Below are positions 12,740 through 24,359 of a DNA stretch of 64,000 nt, one piece after another. Source of the DNA: Biomphalaria glabrata (Eukaryota; Mollusca; Gastropoda; Planorbidae); assembly GCF_947242115.1 (NCBI RefSeq), contig NC_074716.1:42052639-42116638 (forward strand), read 5' to 3'. The first letter of the stretch is position 1. Each line of letters starts with the position of its first letter. The notes below the pieces were generated by a model that saw only the letters and a program-made list of their open reading frames with translations, did not search any database and was not told the origin of the DNA. Made by a program: the position numbers and the translations under genes.

Positions 12740-13290
12740 CTTTCCACTGGAAGAAACTTAATAAAACGTTCATGTACAACCACAGGCTCGTTGACATTAA
12801 CCCCATCTGATACATACCGGATAGTTAACGACATCTCTACTTTGTGACTTATGTCTGCAGTGCAATCCAGTACAATCCAGTATTACTGAAAAATACTTTG
12901 ATTTCTTGATGTCTCGAAGGATAGCATTCTCCACTCCAACTGCCACTACAGTAATGAGTTCGTTTTGCATCTTCTTTCCCAGGTAATGATCACGAATTTC
13001 TACATTGGTAACACGTCGAAGATGTTTGCCCATTACTGGATCAAACTGTGCCAGTAATTCTACTAGACCAGGAAAATCCCATTACTTGGCTCTTCAAGTC
13101 TTTCAATGGTCCCTCTGAAAGCTAAATTGCGCTTCGCTAGAAATTGTACAATGGCAACTAGTCTTTGAAAAACTTGATGCCAACGTTTAAGTCTCAGACT
13201 AAATTTTATCAATGCCTGTTTTTTTTTACTTAGTCTTGCTCCAGCATCACAACAACTAGTCATGGCGTCATGGTCTAATGCCCTTATTTA

Positions 13291-14200
13291 AATGTGAAAG
13301 CTGACAAGGCTTTTTTTTCGCATAAGATTTGTATTTTCCATATTGACTTACACCCCAAAATAACAATTTCGTTCATTCTCTTTTTTTAGGAGATTTAAAT
13401 AACTTCAGGAGATTTCCACGACGTTTTCGTATATTTTGCATCCTTATGCAATTACACATATAATTAGCGCGGGGCCTATGAAAGCGCGGGATCCACTGCG
13501 GCCGCATAGGTTGCTTAAGACCGGCCCTGAGAACGGTTACAATATCAATAAGTAGCTTTTATCATATACATATGTAACTAATTGGATCGCCTTTCCTCTC
13601 GAAAGAATAGGAAGGAGTCTGGAGGGATGAATACAATCGCTCCCCTCCACCCAACCAAACTGGTTAACATTCTAGAGAGTGTTATAATATAAATAATTAG
13701 TATACATTATTAACAAAAATAAAGAATTTATTTGTGTAAAAGTTATGTAATTTCTCTACTAAAATTCGCCCCCCCCCTTTCAACTGGATCCACCAGTGGC
13801 TTGGCAGTTCATCGTAGGGTCCAATCTCTAAGGTTATGTATATAATACTTGACTTTTGACATATTTTTTAAAGATTTTTTTTTCATGTTTTGCTATAGAT
13901 GATTCATATTCCATATGCTAGGACAAAGTTGTACAAATACTCTTTTTTATTTTTTCTACTGCTATTACATCATGGATTGGATAGCCCAAACCAGGCAGCT
14001 AAACAAACGATCTGGTAGAGTTAAATTCATTAACATGCATCGCTAAATTGACATAGTTGCAAGCATATAACGTAATCATCTTATTGAAAGTCTGTAAATA
14101 ATAAGTTAAGATAAGATAAGATGGAATCCACACAAAAGTTAACAATTATTAAACACTGTAAAAAAATTCAACAACTCAGATGTGTAAGTATTTGCTTAGC
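13291..14200. other. AT-rich spacer between hAT relic and gene A
   Basis: No coding frame or recognised element. Homopolymer runs only. Confidence 0.4.
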
Positions 14201-14201
14201 A

Positions 14202-14207
14202 TTTATT
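14202..14207 (-). terminator. Putative polyadenylation signal of gene A
   Basis: AATAAA on the minus strand about 195 nt past the gene A stop codon. Genes B and C have the same hexamer 120-155 nt past their stops. Confidence 0.45.
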
Positions 14208-14401
14208 AGAGTGACAGATTTCAAAAGAATAGAACGAATTAAAACATTTGAAAATTAGATTTAAAGTAGTCGGAAAATTATTTTTTTTCTGTTTTGTCAA
14301 AAGCATTAATAATAATTAGCTACATGTGTACTTTGTTGTGGACATCATCAACTCGACATACCAGCAGTTCATTAATAAAGAGTGCCTGACAAAAGTCCTC
14401 A

Positions 14402-17400
14402 TTATAGGCCACCTATTAGGCCACCTGTTATGCCACCTGTTATGCCACCTGTTAGGCCACCTGTTAAACCTGTTAGGTCACCTGTTAGGCCACCTTTTAG
14501 GTCACCTGTTAGGCCACCTGTTAGGCCACCTGTTAGGTCACCTGTTAGGCCACCTGTTAAGCCACCTGTTAGGCCACCTAGTACGTCTTTGCCCTGTAGA
14601 TAATTAACCAAACCAAGATTTGAGGCTGAGTTCAAGTCGAGTTTGAAAGCTTTTTCCAATAAGTCTTCCAAGTTCCAACCATGGAGTGCTGACAATTTAC
14701 CCAAAATCGAATCAGAGAAATGGGCAAAGACCGCCTGTATTCCAAATTTCTTTACAGCATACGCCAGAAAAACTACAATGAACTCAAAAAATTTTTTTGC
14801 AGAGGAGAATATGATTTCCAAACAAGCTGGCAAGTTTACATCCGCGGAAATCGACTTTTCTGGAGACAATAAAAAAGAAACAAGTAGAATATAGAAATAT
14901 TTTTCAAAAATATAAATAAAAAACAGCAAAGTTTATATAAGGAAAAGAGCTCTGCTCTTCTGATTTTATCTACAAATAATATAGAAATCCCCACTTTCGA
15001 TATACAAATAAAATGATTAATTAGCAATAATTACTTGACCACATTGTACATTTTTAAAAATTGGATTTGAGTTTTGTGAGTACAATAAATAACTGAGTTT
15101 AAACTTGACCCGAGCATGGTTTTGGAACAAAATAATAAAGCAATTATCCTAAGGGGACAATAGTCTTACATATTAAGCTTTATCTATGAATTTTTTAGGA
15201 TTTATTTTCTTTTTTGGTGTCAAACAAAAAAAATATATTACCAGTTATTAATTGATTAATGGGTTAGTATTGTTATTGATTAATTGCTGTCTTCGCCAAT
15301 GAATAATTGTGCGAAGTTTCAACTTGATCCGAGAATGGGTGTGGGAGAAATAAAACGTGAACACACTTTTTTACCAGGCAAACAGGCAGAGTTGATATAG
15401 GCCTTGAAATAAATGTAATGCTATTTAAAAAATTATAGTGAAATAAATGTTTGCATAAAGATATGTAGGCCTAGATTCAGCAGGACGACGAGTTTCCCAA
15501 AAGCCGAAAAACGCGTAGAAATTTATGTTAAGGCTATAAAGTCACTTCTAAACGCTTATAAACGTAGGGCATAAAACAAATCTGGACGCTTATAAACGTA
15601 GGGCATAAAACAAATCTGGACGCTTATAAATGTAGGGCATAAAACAAATCTGAACGCTATAGTTCTGAAAGAAAATATATATATATATATATATAAATAG
15701 AAATAGTCGTTTGAATCTTAATTAAATATAGTTTGAGATGTAAGCTGTTTCTTATGTGTAATCGCAGTAAAACACTGTTATCTTAGTCCAATGGTCACAG
15801 AAAGCATGGTTAAGGTCTCGTTTCTCTGTCTTATGCCTGTCCCCGGATGTAGATTATTTTCATGTCAGATATGTATTGTTACAAATGACCAGTGACAGGA
15901 AGAGGTTAACGTGTGACCTCGGCGAGATAACACAGGAGCGAGTCTTCTCTGGAATGTACATGTATAAACAAAGACAGGATGTGACGTGTCCTTACGAGTG
16001 TTTCCAGAAGGTACTAGCAATGTCCAGTGACAGATAGAGGTCACTACTTGTGACCCCGGCAAGATGAAACTGCAGCGAGTGTTTTCTGGAATCTACATGC
16101 ATAAACAAAGACAGGATTGGACGTATCCTCATGTGTTGTTCCAGAAGATACTAGCAGTGTTTGTGCAACTTTGGATGAGCGATTAGGGACTGTATATAAG
16201 CCGGAGAGTTAATGTGAAAGTCAGTCGCAGGAAGTCGTATGGAGTCGTAGGTAGAATCGTCGGTACAGTCTTCGTTACTGTTGTCTACTCTGCAAGACAG
16301 TGGAAGAGAAATGTGTACGACTCGATGCAAGTTAACTAGGGTAGAGTTAACTGGAGTGGACTGCTGTCGTTAAAGTCTATACAGCGAACTACAGTGGACT
16401 TGAGCCGTTACAGTCGATGTAAGACGTGTACGGCTCTGATTCGGTAGACTTGAGTACGACTTGGTTCAGCTTTGGGAAACCTGGAACGACACTGGGAAGT
16501 GTGTCGTTGGTCTGTTCTGTGGAATACGGCTCGATACAAGTTGAGAAGAGATGAATTGCAACAAAGTGAAGAGATGAATTGCAACGAAGTATAGCTAACT
16601 GTAAACTGACAAATATTGTACAGTCTTCTACGCTATATGTTACAGTGACGAATTGTTAAAGTTAATAGTCATTAAAGTTATATGAAACTGAAAGTTGAGT
16701 AGTCAAGTTCTTTGCAGTGTTTTTATTTGTGTGCCTACTAATACATTTAGCCAGAAGATTCAGAATTACATATCAGTATTTTACAGCCTTTGTACTTAAC
16801 CTCCAGCTGATCCGTTTTGAATGTGCTTCTGACAGTTATTTTTTTAATCCGAATCGGTCTTTAAAACGTTTTGTGCGAGGTGTGGGTAGAAAGTCTTTAC
16901 CGCATTTTAGCCACCCCCCCAAAAAAAAAAAATCTTTGCTGTCATCCATACAGGATACGTGCCCTACCCTACGTAGTCACTGAACAATAGACAGTATCTC
17001 TACTAAGAGTCTACTAAACTTGCTTTGCCAGCACTCTCAAGAACTTCGACATTTTTAGTGCTGTAAAGCTAACATGTTAACCCGTGATAAAGACTACATT
17101 GTTGAAAGCGTTCAAGAAGATTCCGACACAAAGATAGTGATGTGATGAAATGATTATCTAATTGCTGGGCAACCTAGAGGAACAGGGTTTAACAAAAACA
17201 AAAGGTACGCCTAACGCTCATGAACATCAAATTATTGATTCAACAGCTAACTAAATACAAAGAAACATTTGAGATGAGATGTATTCAAATACTCAGAAAC
17301 ATTTTATTCTAGTTCTAGTGTGAAAATACCCAACGAGGCGTATTTAAATAAAAGAAACATTTGAGTCGAGTACGGGAAAACCCGCTGATTGTGTTCCAAA

Positions 17401-20400
17401 TCATTTAATTGAGTGATTTTAATTCGAACAATAATAACATTGCAGTATTCACTTTATGCAATTTGAGCTTGATTTTATTCCCAAAGATGTTCATACGCCT
17501 TCAAATTTCTAGAAAATCGTGAGATTTTGAAGGAAAGCATTACAAACCAAGAGATTGGAGACAGGGTTACTGTAGCGATTGGACCCCATGATGACCTGCT
17601 AACTATCGTAAAAAAAAACACAAGCTAAAAATCTATGGCCATATTGCAAGATCTTCCGGACTCGCAAAGACCTTCCTTCAGGGAACAGTACCAGGAAAAA
17701 AAAAGAGGCAGACAGAGAAAGCGATGGAAAGATAACATAAAAGAATGGACGGGCCTGAAATTGAAGGAGGTTCTAATTAAGGCAAAAGACAAAGAGGAAT
17801 ATCGAAAGCTGGTCGATGAGTCTTGTATGGTGCCCCAATGGTCCAATCGACTAAGGCATAGGTAAAGGTAAAGATAAATTCATACAGTGTCATAAAGCCG
17901 AGAAATTTTGCAAGCCAAAAAGGAGAAACACACAAAAGAAAATCTAAAAAAAAAAAAAAGCGTCATATTAGGGAAAGAACTCCGCAACTACAATTATATA
18001 TTTCAATAATGTAGAAGTTTTTTTTTATTATTTTTAAATAAACAAAATGCTTTATTACCAATAATTAATTGACTAATTGTTGTTTTCTAAATTGATTCGT
18101 GTACTGTTTACGCCAATGAATAATTTTGCAAAATTTCTGGTCATAGAAAGGGTGTGAAAGAAATAATGTGTACAAACTTTTTACCAGACCGACAGACTGA
18201 CTGAATGGTTGAGCTGATACAAACTTTGTTGTGATGTGTGTTTTATGTCTTCTCAGTCATGGTATGTTAAAATTATAACCTAAACTTTTTTTTATGTTTA
18301 GAATTGTTTTAGCTTTCTTAAGTAAGTTTTTTTTTCTCAATTAGTTGCCCTAGTCTGGTTTATTTGTTGCAAATGATCTAAATGCTAAAGAAAGACTTAA
18401 TTAGAAATAGCAATAGAAAGAAGACTACTTCTTATTAAAAAAACGTATCTAATGGATAAAACCGCTTATAACTGTCATTTATCTGAAAATTACGAAGTTT
18501 AGCTCCATTTCTGCTATATAAAACAAAGTTAATTTAGTGCTAAAGGATTAACTAATTGGTAAATATTAGGATTGGTTAGTGTATTGTCAACGGCTATGAA
18601 AATGTAAGCTAAATTTCAATAGTTCCGAAATTGAGTGTCTTAGAAAAAAAACGTGTACAAACTTTTGACCAGACAGACAGAAAGACAGGCATAGTGAGTG
18701 GATATGAGCTTTAAAATGAGAAACAAATATTTGACAACTACCGTTGATCAGGAAATCTATTGCAGGCACTGGCGGATCCAGGGGGGGGGCGGTAGGGGCG
18801 ATCGAATTTTAGTATAGAATTCACACAATCTGTATACGAATTTATTACTAATGTTAATAATATATACTAATTATTTATATTTCAACCTATTTTTATATTA
18901 TTTTGCCCCCCCCCTTTCTAGTATTTTGGCCGATTTGGTAGGGTCGGGAGGGGGCGATGGCATCATTCCGTCACCCCCACCATAAACTTTCGAGTGGGAG
19001 GGCGGTCCTATTTATTTGTAGAAATCGCAGCTTACCAACAGAATCAATTAAATATGTATATGATTAGAACTTGTTATTGGTATTTTAACCGGTCTTTATA
19101 TTATGTCTGGGAGGAGCGAATACCTCTACTGCCCTTCCCATCTAAACCCTTTGTGTGTGGGGGGGGGGGCGGTCCTATTTTTATGGAGAAATCATAGTAT
19201 GTAAACAAAATTAGTCGAATATCTATATAATATAAACAGGTGGAAGTGCGATACATGCAATCACCTTCCCCGCATCGGACAAACCATTTTTTTTCTTTTT
19301 GTATTATAGTTAGAAATTACAAAATTTAAAAAATCTGTCACATATATAATTTATATATGCTATAAAGTAAATTATTATATCGAGTCGCCCAACCCCTATT
19401 CTTTAATGCAAAATGCAATCATTAGCAGAAATTATAAAAAGGAGCGAGGATTAATCGTTTTCATTTTACCGCCCTTCCCCTTTCCAGACTGAGTTTGCGT
19501 AATTTCACATGAATTTATCATAACTATTTTAATAAAGACTTTGCTTTGGAAAAGTTATAATTCAAACGAAATTTTTCAATAGAACAGTCACGGTTGAGAT
19601 GAGTTCAAAAGCCAGATAATCTTTTCCTAGTCGACTTTTTCCAACCTTTACTCTATCTCATATTTTTCTAGTTAAATAAATTTAGGACTATAACTCACAA
19701 TTTATGCTTGAATTTTATTGAATATTATTAATTAATGGAATTTTTTTTTCGGCAGCGATCCTCAAAGCCTTAATCTAAATATGTGGGGTATCTTATCTTT
19801 TCAAAGAACAAATCGGTTGTATTTGCAATGTATTAAGGGACTATAAATTCATATTAGAGTATTTTTCCACATTATTCAAAAGGTCCTTTATAATAGAATG
19901 AATAATGAGCTGTAGGTCAGGAGAATGCGTTACTGCAGTGAAGAATGTCAGAAAACGCTTTTAGCGTCCACGCTTCGCCCCGAACCTCACTGATGAATGA
20001 ATAAGCTGTAGATGTCAGAAGAATGCGTTTCTGCAGTGAAAAATGCAAGAAAACGCTTTTGGCGTCGGGGCTTTGCCCCGAACCCCACTAATAAGTAATG
20101 AGCTGTAGATGTCAGGAGAATGCGTTTCAGCCGTGAAAAGTGCAAGAAAACGCTTTTAGCGTCGGGACTTCGCCCCGAACCCTACTGATAAATAATGAGC
20201 TGTAGATGTCAGGAGAATGCGTTTCAGCCGTGAAAAGTGCAAGAAAACGCCTTTAGAGTCGGGGCTTCGCCCCGAACCCTACTGATAAATAATGAGCTGT
20301 AGATGTCAGGAGAATGCGTTTCTGCAGTGAAAAATGCAAGAAAACGCTTTTGGGTGTCGGGGCTTCGCCCCGAACCCCACTGAAAAAGCTTACAGCGCTC

Positions 20401-20494
20401 TCCCAGACACCCAAGCTTGCTAGAGAAAGGCCTCAACATGACTGTTTTTTTTCTCCGAAGATTGAGAAACAGTCTTATTTTATTCTCATATATC

Positions 20495-20549
<55 letters not shown>

Positions 20550-21110
20550 TATATATGCTGTACGCACGTTTATGCATAGGGTTAGGGTTTACTGGGCGTT
20601 AGGGTTAGGGTTTGGAAAAAAATCGCCCCCCCACTCCAAAGTTCTGGATCCGCCAGTGATTGCAGGCATTTCTCTCTTTTTGTTATGGACTGATTAAAGA
20701 GGGATAATATTGAATGGTTTTTAGAATACAGAGTGGTTACGAATCAGTGCGGTGCAAAGACTTAATGAAAGAGAAAGGTGTCAAAAGAAAAAGTCAAGCG
20801 ATATTATGAAAAATATTGTTTTTTCATTAGTATCATTAAAGCTGCCTTATTTTAAAATTAGTTATATAGTCTATATAGAATGGAGTCGTTAATAAATTCA
20901 TAAATTATGTTAAGTACATTTATTAGAATTTAAATAATAAAAAAAAATATTTTATTAGAATATTTAAATAGAATTTGAACAAAAAAAAATAATAAGAAGA
21001 GCTAAACGAAACTATTTAAAATAGACAAAGTACTAACCAAACGATCCGTACACTTCTGCTGTGGCCAGTCCGATCACAGCCACCAATAACACGAGAATGA
21101 GAGAACGCAT
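14402..21110 (-). CDS. Secreted PxC/KFG-family protein, paralogue A (2 coding exons)
   Basis: Coding exons 21038-21110 (73 nt) and 14402-14859 (458 nt). They are joined across a phase-1 GT-AG intron (donor G|gttagt, acceptor ctccag|AAAAG). The product is 176 aa. Residues 1-18 (MRSLILVLLVAVIGLATA) form a signal peptide with likely cleavage before E19. The mature part has D31-V32-N33-L34-P35-A36-C37, F48-F49, A59 and K61-K62-F63-G64, then predicted helices to about 115. The last 58 residues (119-176) are almost pure GGLT repeats with some GDLT/GGIT, encoded by a 12-nt minisatellite. The start ATG directly follows the acceptor of a 5'-UTR intron. Paralogues B and C lie downstream on the same strand with identical intron phases. 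I do not recognise the family. Inferred role: a small secreted, mainly helical polypeptide. Intron 2 (14860-21037) is packed with mobile DNA. Whether the repeat tail is tolerated in the working protein is unknown. Confidence 0.75.
14405..14583 (-). repeat. Coding 12-bp minisatellite (GGLT repeats) in gene A
   Basis: About 15 units related to ggccacctgtta on the plus strand, in frame, encode the Gly-Gly-Leu-Thr tail. One unit is three codons long, so all length changes stay in frame. Gene B has a single GLTGNLSGD at the matching part of its chain, a possible seed of the expansion. Confidence 0.85.
15200..15400. repeat. Dispersed repeat 'Rep-2' copy
   Basis: Shares with 18040-18240, 18530-18720, 38870-39075, 44260-44460, 44500-44712 and 55200-55400 the order: ttgattaattg block, 'gaataattgtgc' block, aacttgatccgag, acgtgtacaaacttttt, then cagacagacag. 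Non-coding; perhaps an old SINE or MITE. Confidence 0.6.
15552..15653. repeat. Three tandem 34-bp units
   Basis: Units start at 15552, 15586 and 15620 and share acgcttataaacgtagggca. Non-coding, in intron 2 of gene A. A TA microsatellite follows at about 15677-15698. Confidence 0.85.
15877..16775 (+). mobile_element. Solo LTR, family TGTTAC-2, in gene A intron 2
   Basis: 899 bp, the inverted counterpart of 11618-12513, with 4-bp duplication GTAT on both sides (15873-15876 and 16776-16779). Sense appears to be plus: agggactgtatataagccg gives a TATA box at about 16191. One LTR only, no internal part. Diverged from its partner at many positions, hence not recent. Confidence 0.8.
16776..17545. 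other. Intronic spacer of gene A, nothing recognised
   Basis: AT-rich with C and A homopolymers. No element or gene found. Confidence 0.4.
17550..17866 (+). mobile_element. LINE tail relic (endonuclease/RT type)
   Basis: The plus-strand translation first gives TNQEIGDRVTVAIGPHDDLL. After a stop, the frame 17635-17865 contains KKRGRQRKRWKDNIKEWTGL, then EEYRKLVDESCMVPQWSNRL. This is the standard C-terminal end of a mollusc RTE-type LINE protein. Same family as 2330-2620 but better kept. It opposes gene A and lies in its intron. Confidence 0.8.
18040..18240. repeat. Dispersed repeat 'Rep-2' copy
   Basis: Same block order as 15200-15400, ending in cagaccgacagactgac. Confidence 0.6.
18530..18725. 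repeat. Dispersed repeat 'Rep-2' copy
   Basis: Same block order, with cgtgtacaaacttttgacc and a CAGA run at the end. It lies just left of the hAT-like element. Confidence 0.55.
19901..20393. repeat. ~96-bp tandem repeat with hairpin, five copies
   Basis: Units start near 19901, 19997, 20092, 20191 and 20288. Each has agctgtagatgtcaggagaa, a aaaacgctttt core and the hairpin ggggcttcgcccc. The same satellite has two to three units in the sister element at 49676-49889, so copy number differs between copies. Confidence 0.85.
20498..20548. repeat. TA microsatellite
   Basis: About 25 TA units inside the hAT-like element. Frames through it (IYIYIY) are not genes. Confidence 0.95.
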
Positions 21111-21682
21111 CTAAAAGTAATAAAATAGAAAAAAAAATGAGATCGAAAGACAATTAAGGCTGTATGGGACAAATAATTTTAACAATAACTGTACAAAACA
21201 AAATACAATAAAGTAGATAGAAAGAAATAAGACAGAGAGATATGACGATAGATATATGAATTTAATTATTAATGGAATGATAGATGCTAAACACAATATA
21301 AAGTTTATGAATAATGTTTAAACGACTTGAATAGGATAATACATATCACGTATCTACATTTGTAACGATATCAGAAATGTTAAAAATGTAATATTACGTA
21401 TATATCTTTTTAATGCCATGTGTAATGTAAGGATATAGAGCTAGTGTACACATACATAAATATATATGTATTTAAGTTGGTTTTGTTTCTGTAGATCACT
21501 GATCTTTAATATAAGATTAAAGAAGACAAAAGATACATGTTAATCAACTAAAAACTGGTGTACACAGTGTTGAATGAGCTTCTAAATGCTTTTCTTTTAC
21601 TCCTTGACCCCTACCAAGTATCTCCCTTTAAAATTATTTAAATAATTTCGTTGTCAAATGTATGAAAGCTCATAAATATTTT

Positions 21683-21955
21683 GGGGGGCGCGGTGGCTGA
21701 GTGGTTAAGCGCTCGGCTTCCGAACATGGATTCTAATCTCGGTGAAGACTCGGATTTCGAATTTTGGGATTCTTTGGGCACCCCTGAGTTCACCCAACTC
21801 TAATGGGTACCTTACTATAGTTGGGGAAAGTAAAGGCGGTTGGTCATAGTGCTGGCCACATAACACCCTGTTTGTTAACCGTTGGCCATAGAAACAGATG
21901 AAATTAACATCATCTGCCCCATAGATCGCAAGGTCTGAAAGCTAAAATTACTTTT
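21683..21955 (+). mobile_element. tRNA-derived SINE (second type)
   Basis: The head gcggtggctgagtggttaag holds an A box, and a diverged B box (gattctaatctcgg) follows at normal spacing. The body and the tail block (catctgccccatagatcgca) are typical of gastropod SINEs. No cloverleaf is completed, so not a tRNA gene. In intron 1 of gene A. Confidence 0.8.
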
Positions 21956-22000
21956 CATAAATATTTAGCTATCCATGCACAACTCATACAGATTACATAC

Positions 22001-22099
22001 CTTGCAGTGTAGGATCAGCAACTCTATCAGACTGTCAAAGGATGAAAATGAATCAGGCTGGAGTTATGCCCCACTACCTATACACTCAGGGTATTTAAA
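22001..22099 (-). promoter_or_regulatory. Gene A core promoter and non-coding first exon
   Basis: TATA-like TTTAAATA (minus) at 22092-22099, predicted start at about 22075, first exon to 22001 with donor aag|gtatgt. Genes B and C have the same element at the same 24-nt distance from the likely start, with a similar sequence between. Exon 1 of A has no ATG; translation starts at the first base of exon 2. Confidence 0.6.
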
Positions 22100-22913
22100 G
22101 CATGGGGATGACAAGCGTTGGAAGCAGCTGTTTGTAATCATTGTTAATATCATTCGTAGTAATTTGATTTTATTTACTTTGATAAAACACTTGACTGAGA
22201 CATAATAACAACAGATTGGCATTCTCTGTTAGGAAGTACATGTACTTTATTTAGCTTAGCTCTGAAGTACTTGATTATTTTATTAACAGTGCAGTTTTAT
22301 TAAAGTTTTGCTAAGGTTGTATTTTCAGTTTTGTTGATCAATTTCCAATATATCTTTTTTTAAGCTGAAACTCTTCTTTTGATCTTGTCTTATAAAAACA
22401 ATTGCGATGCAATAATTAATTTTGACATAAAAAAATAAAACAAATATATATGTACTCTAAAGGAAAAACAAATCTATACAAGCGTAAAGATCAAGGTAGG
22501 ATTGAAGGGAGGGTGGGTGGTGATTATGCTCGGAAAATCCACAAAAGAGTGGTCTCAGTAAGAGACTAAAAAAAACTCGAATTTTGACGAGTCAGAAATG
22601 TGAATGTTTATTTTTACAAATATATATCTTCGCATTGTTACCAACAATATTGTAAATATTACGGTTGGCAACAATGTCACGGATAAGAAATGTCAGCTTG
22701 GAGCATGCTCGTAAATATATAAATGCCGTAAAGGTGTATGGGCCTCCCGAAAATCCTGTCCCGGTGTCTCTACATACTTAAATCCGACCCTTCTTGTCTA
22801 ACAAAAATAAAGTATGTTTTTTAGGTTTGTGTATATTAGCAATCACTGAAAGGCAAGAGATCTCTTTTTGAATTAAACAATTGAAAATATGTATTATATG
22901 GTATGCTTGTAGA
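22100..22913. other. Spacer upstream of gene A
   Basis: AT-rich; no gene or known repeat recognised. Confidence 0.4.
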
Positions 22914-23039
22914 CTGCATGGGCGTAGCCAGGGGGTTGGTGTTCAACATCCCCCCCCCCGAAATGAAATCCCCCCTGAGGTGGGGGGGGATCGGAATTTG
23001 GTGACTGATTTTTTGCTTTGATTTTGTTTATTTTAGTTG

Positions 23040-23920
23040 AAATTTCAATACTAAACCATCACTTGCCCAAGCACAGCCTAGGGTTTTTGAGTATAAAATC
23101 CCTTACAAGGGGGCTTTGAGTTTAAAACCCTACCAGGGGATTTTGATTTGAAAATCCCCAACTAGGGGTTTTAGCAGTTAAATTCTCCTCTTCTATAAAA
23201 CAAAACCAAAAAAATCTCAACGATAATTCCCAAAATTCAAGAGCACAGTTAAGGAGGATTTTGATTTTAAAACACTCTCAAAATTTACGATAAAGCCCCT
23301 CTTCAATATAAATAAAAGCTAATTACGCAATAAAAATGTTATGAGCGAAGCTAAATGGGTTTTGACTCAGTTTTGAGTTTAAACTCCCCTGCAGCGGGGT
23401 TTGAAGGTAAAAAATTCTATGAATGTAGTCAAAGAGGTTTTGAGTTTAAACTCCTTACACTGGATTTTAAAGCTAAAAATACCTTTTCAATATAAAAAAG
23501 CATATTACCCACTCTAAAATCTATGAGCGTAGCCAAAGGGGTTTTGAGTTCAAACCCCTGCCAGCGGGATTTGATGCTAAAAAATACCTCTTCAATAAAA
23601 AAAAAAAAAATTACATACTAAAATTATTTGAGCTTAGCCAAGCCAATTGTGGTTTTTTTTAAACCCCTCTCCTAGGGATAGCTTTTTTAAAAAGTTTAAA
23701 ACCCATCTCTATCTTTAATATTATTCTAAAGACAACTACATTTACCAAATTCTATGACCGTAGCTAAATGAGGTTTTGAATTTAATGAAAAAAAAAACAA
23801 CTCCAGAGATTTTTTAGTTTAAAACCACCAACAGATGATTTTAACGACAAAAATTTCCTTTTTCAATATAAAATTTAAAGCAAACTACAGTCACTTAATT
23901 CCAAGAGCGTATTCATTTCT
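23040..23920. repeat. Diverged ~100-bp tandem units
   Basis: Repeated words gagcgtagccaaaggggttt, ttgagtttaaac and ctcttcaatataaa recur in the same order roughly seven to eight times with heavy divergence. Confidence 0.65.
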
Positions 23921-23959
23921 ACCAGTGGCGGGGCTCCATTTATAAAGTACAATGAATAG

Positions 23960-24340
23960 TCATCTGCCGAAATTGAAAAAAAAATTTGGCTCAACAAAAG
24001 ATGGTTAAGACAGATTTTAGGAGTCATTTATAGAGATCGGTTCTAAATCAAGGAAATCCTATGCCGAACTGGGAGTCAACCACTTAGTGAGATTGTGACT
24101 TGTCGCATGAGGTTTGCGTGACATGTTCTTTGACAATATGAATTACGCATAATAAGAGTTACGATGACATCCTATCAAGTACAACTTGACGCCACACATT
24201 CATGGAGATCCTCAGAGCAGGTGGGAAGAGGCTTCAGACATTACCAGTGAAAGATTTTTGTGGAACCAGCTTGACGGCAAATGCGCCGAAGGGCGATGGA
24301 GGATCTAAGTCAGAATAGCACATTAGGTTAAATACAACTT
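23960..24340 (+). mobile_element. LINE tail relic (RTE-like) inside the TIR element
   Basis: Translation includes NKRWLRQILGVIYRDRF, then GSQPLSEIVTCRMRFA and SWRSSEQVGRGF, ending near CAEG/RRAMEDL. Such a string ends many mollusc endonuclease/RT proteins. Several stops and frame changes; dead. Confidence 0.7.
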
Positions 24341-24359
24341 TTTAATAGCAGGAAAACGC

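Larger units (their letters stand above)
10990..13290 (-). pseudogene. Decayed hAT-superfamily transposase, ZMYM1/DUF4371-like
   Basis: Minus-strand pieces in order: 13263-13063 (FLAKRNLAFRGTIERLEEPS), 13033-12797 (MGKHLRRVTNVEIRDHYLG, then KSKYFSVILDCT), 12740-12520 (LEKLELKVENIYGQGYGNGA) and 11590-11069 (HYSESMFP, then LWYGVLFKVNFVSIELQGET). These match the layout of zinc-finger MYM-type 1-like proteins, which derive from hAT transposases: an N-terminal DUF4371 region, the catalytic core, and a C-terminal dimerisation region. Several stops and frame changes are visible and a solo LTR (11618-12513) sits in the middle, so it is dead. Host-gene status is unlikely. Confidence 0.7.
18767..20658. 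mobile_element. hAT-like non-autonomous DNA element, complete with target duplication
   Basis: Terminal inverted repeats CACTGGCGGATCCAG and CTGGATCCGCCAGTG are flanked by a perfect 8-bp duplication ATTGCAGG (18759-18766 and 20659-20666). An 8-bp duplication points to hAT (or P-like) transposition. The 1.9-kb inside is non-coding: G/C-run blocks (ggggcgat) near the ends, an internal ~96-bp satellite, a TA microsatellite and a short telomere-like gggttaggg stretch. A second, incomplete copy starts at 48225. It lies in intron 2 of gene A. Confidence 0.85.

Noticed and set aside
14860-14929. Start Met at 14929 for the last exon of gene A (MLFFIYIFEKYF)
   Set aside because: This part is intron. 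The acceptor ctccag at 14860-14865 and the phase-1 join to the signal-peptide exon fit all three paralogues.
20576-20615. gggttaggg telomere-like units
   Set aside because: Only a few degenerate units inside a transposable element, so no sign of a telomere.
21683-21770. tRNA-like A and B boxes, also near 9.5, 38.0 and 41.0 kb
   Set aside because: Heads are followed by shared SINE bodies and tails and do not close a cloverleaf, so these are SINEs and not tRNA genes.
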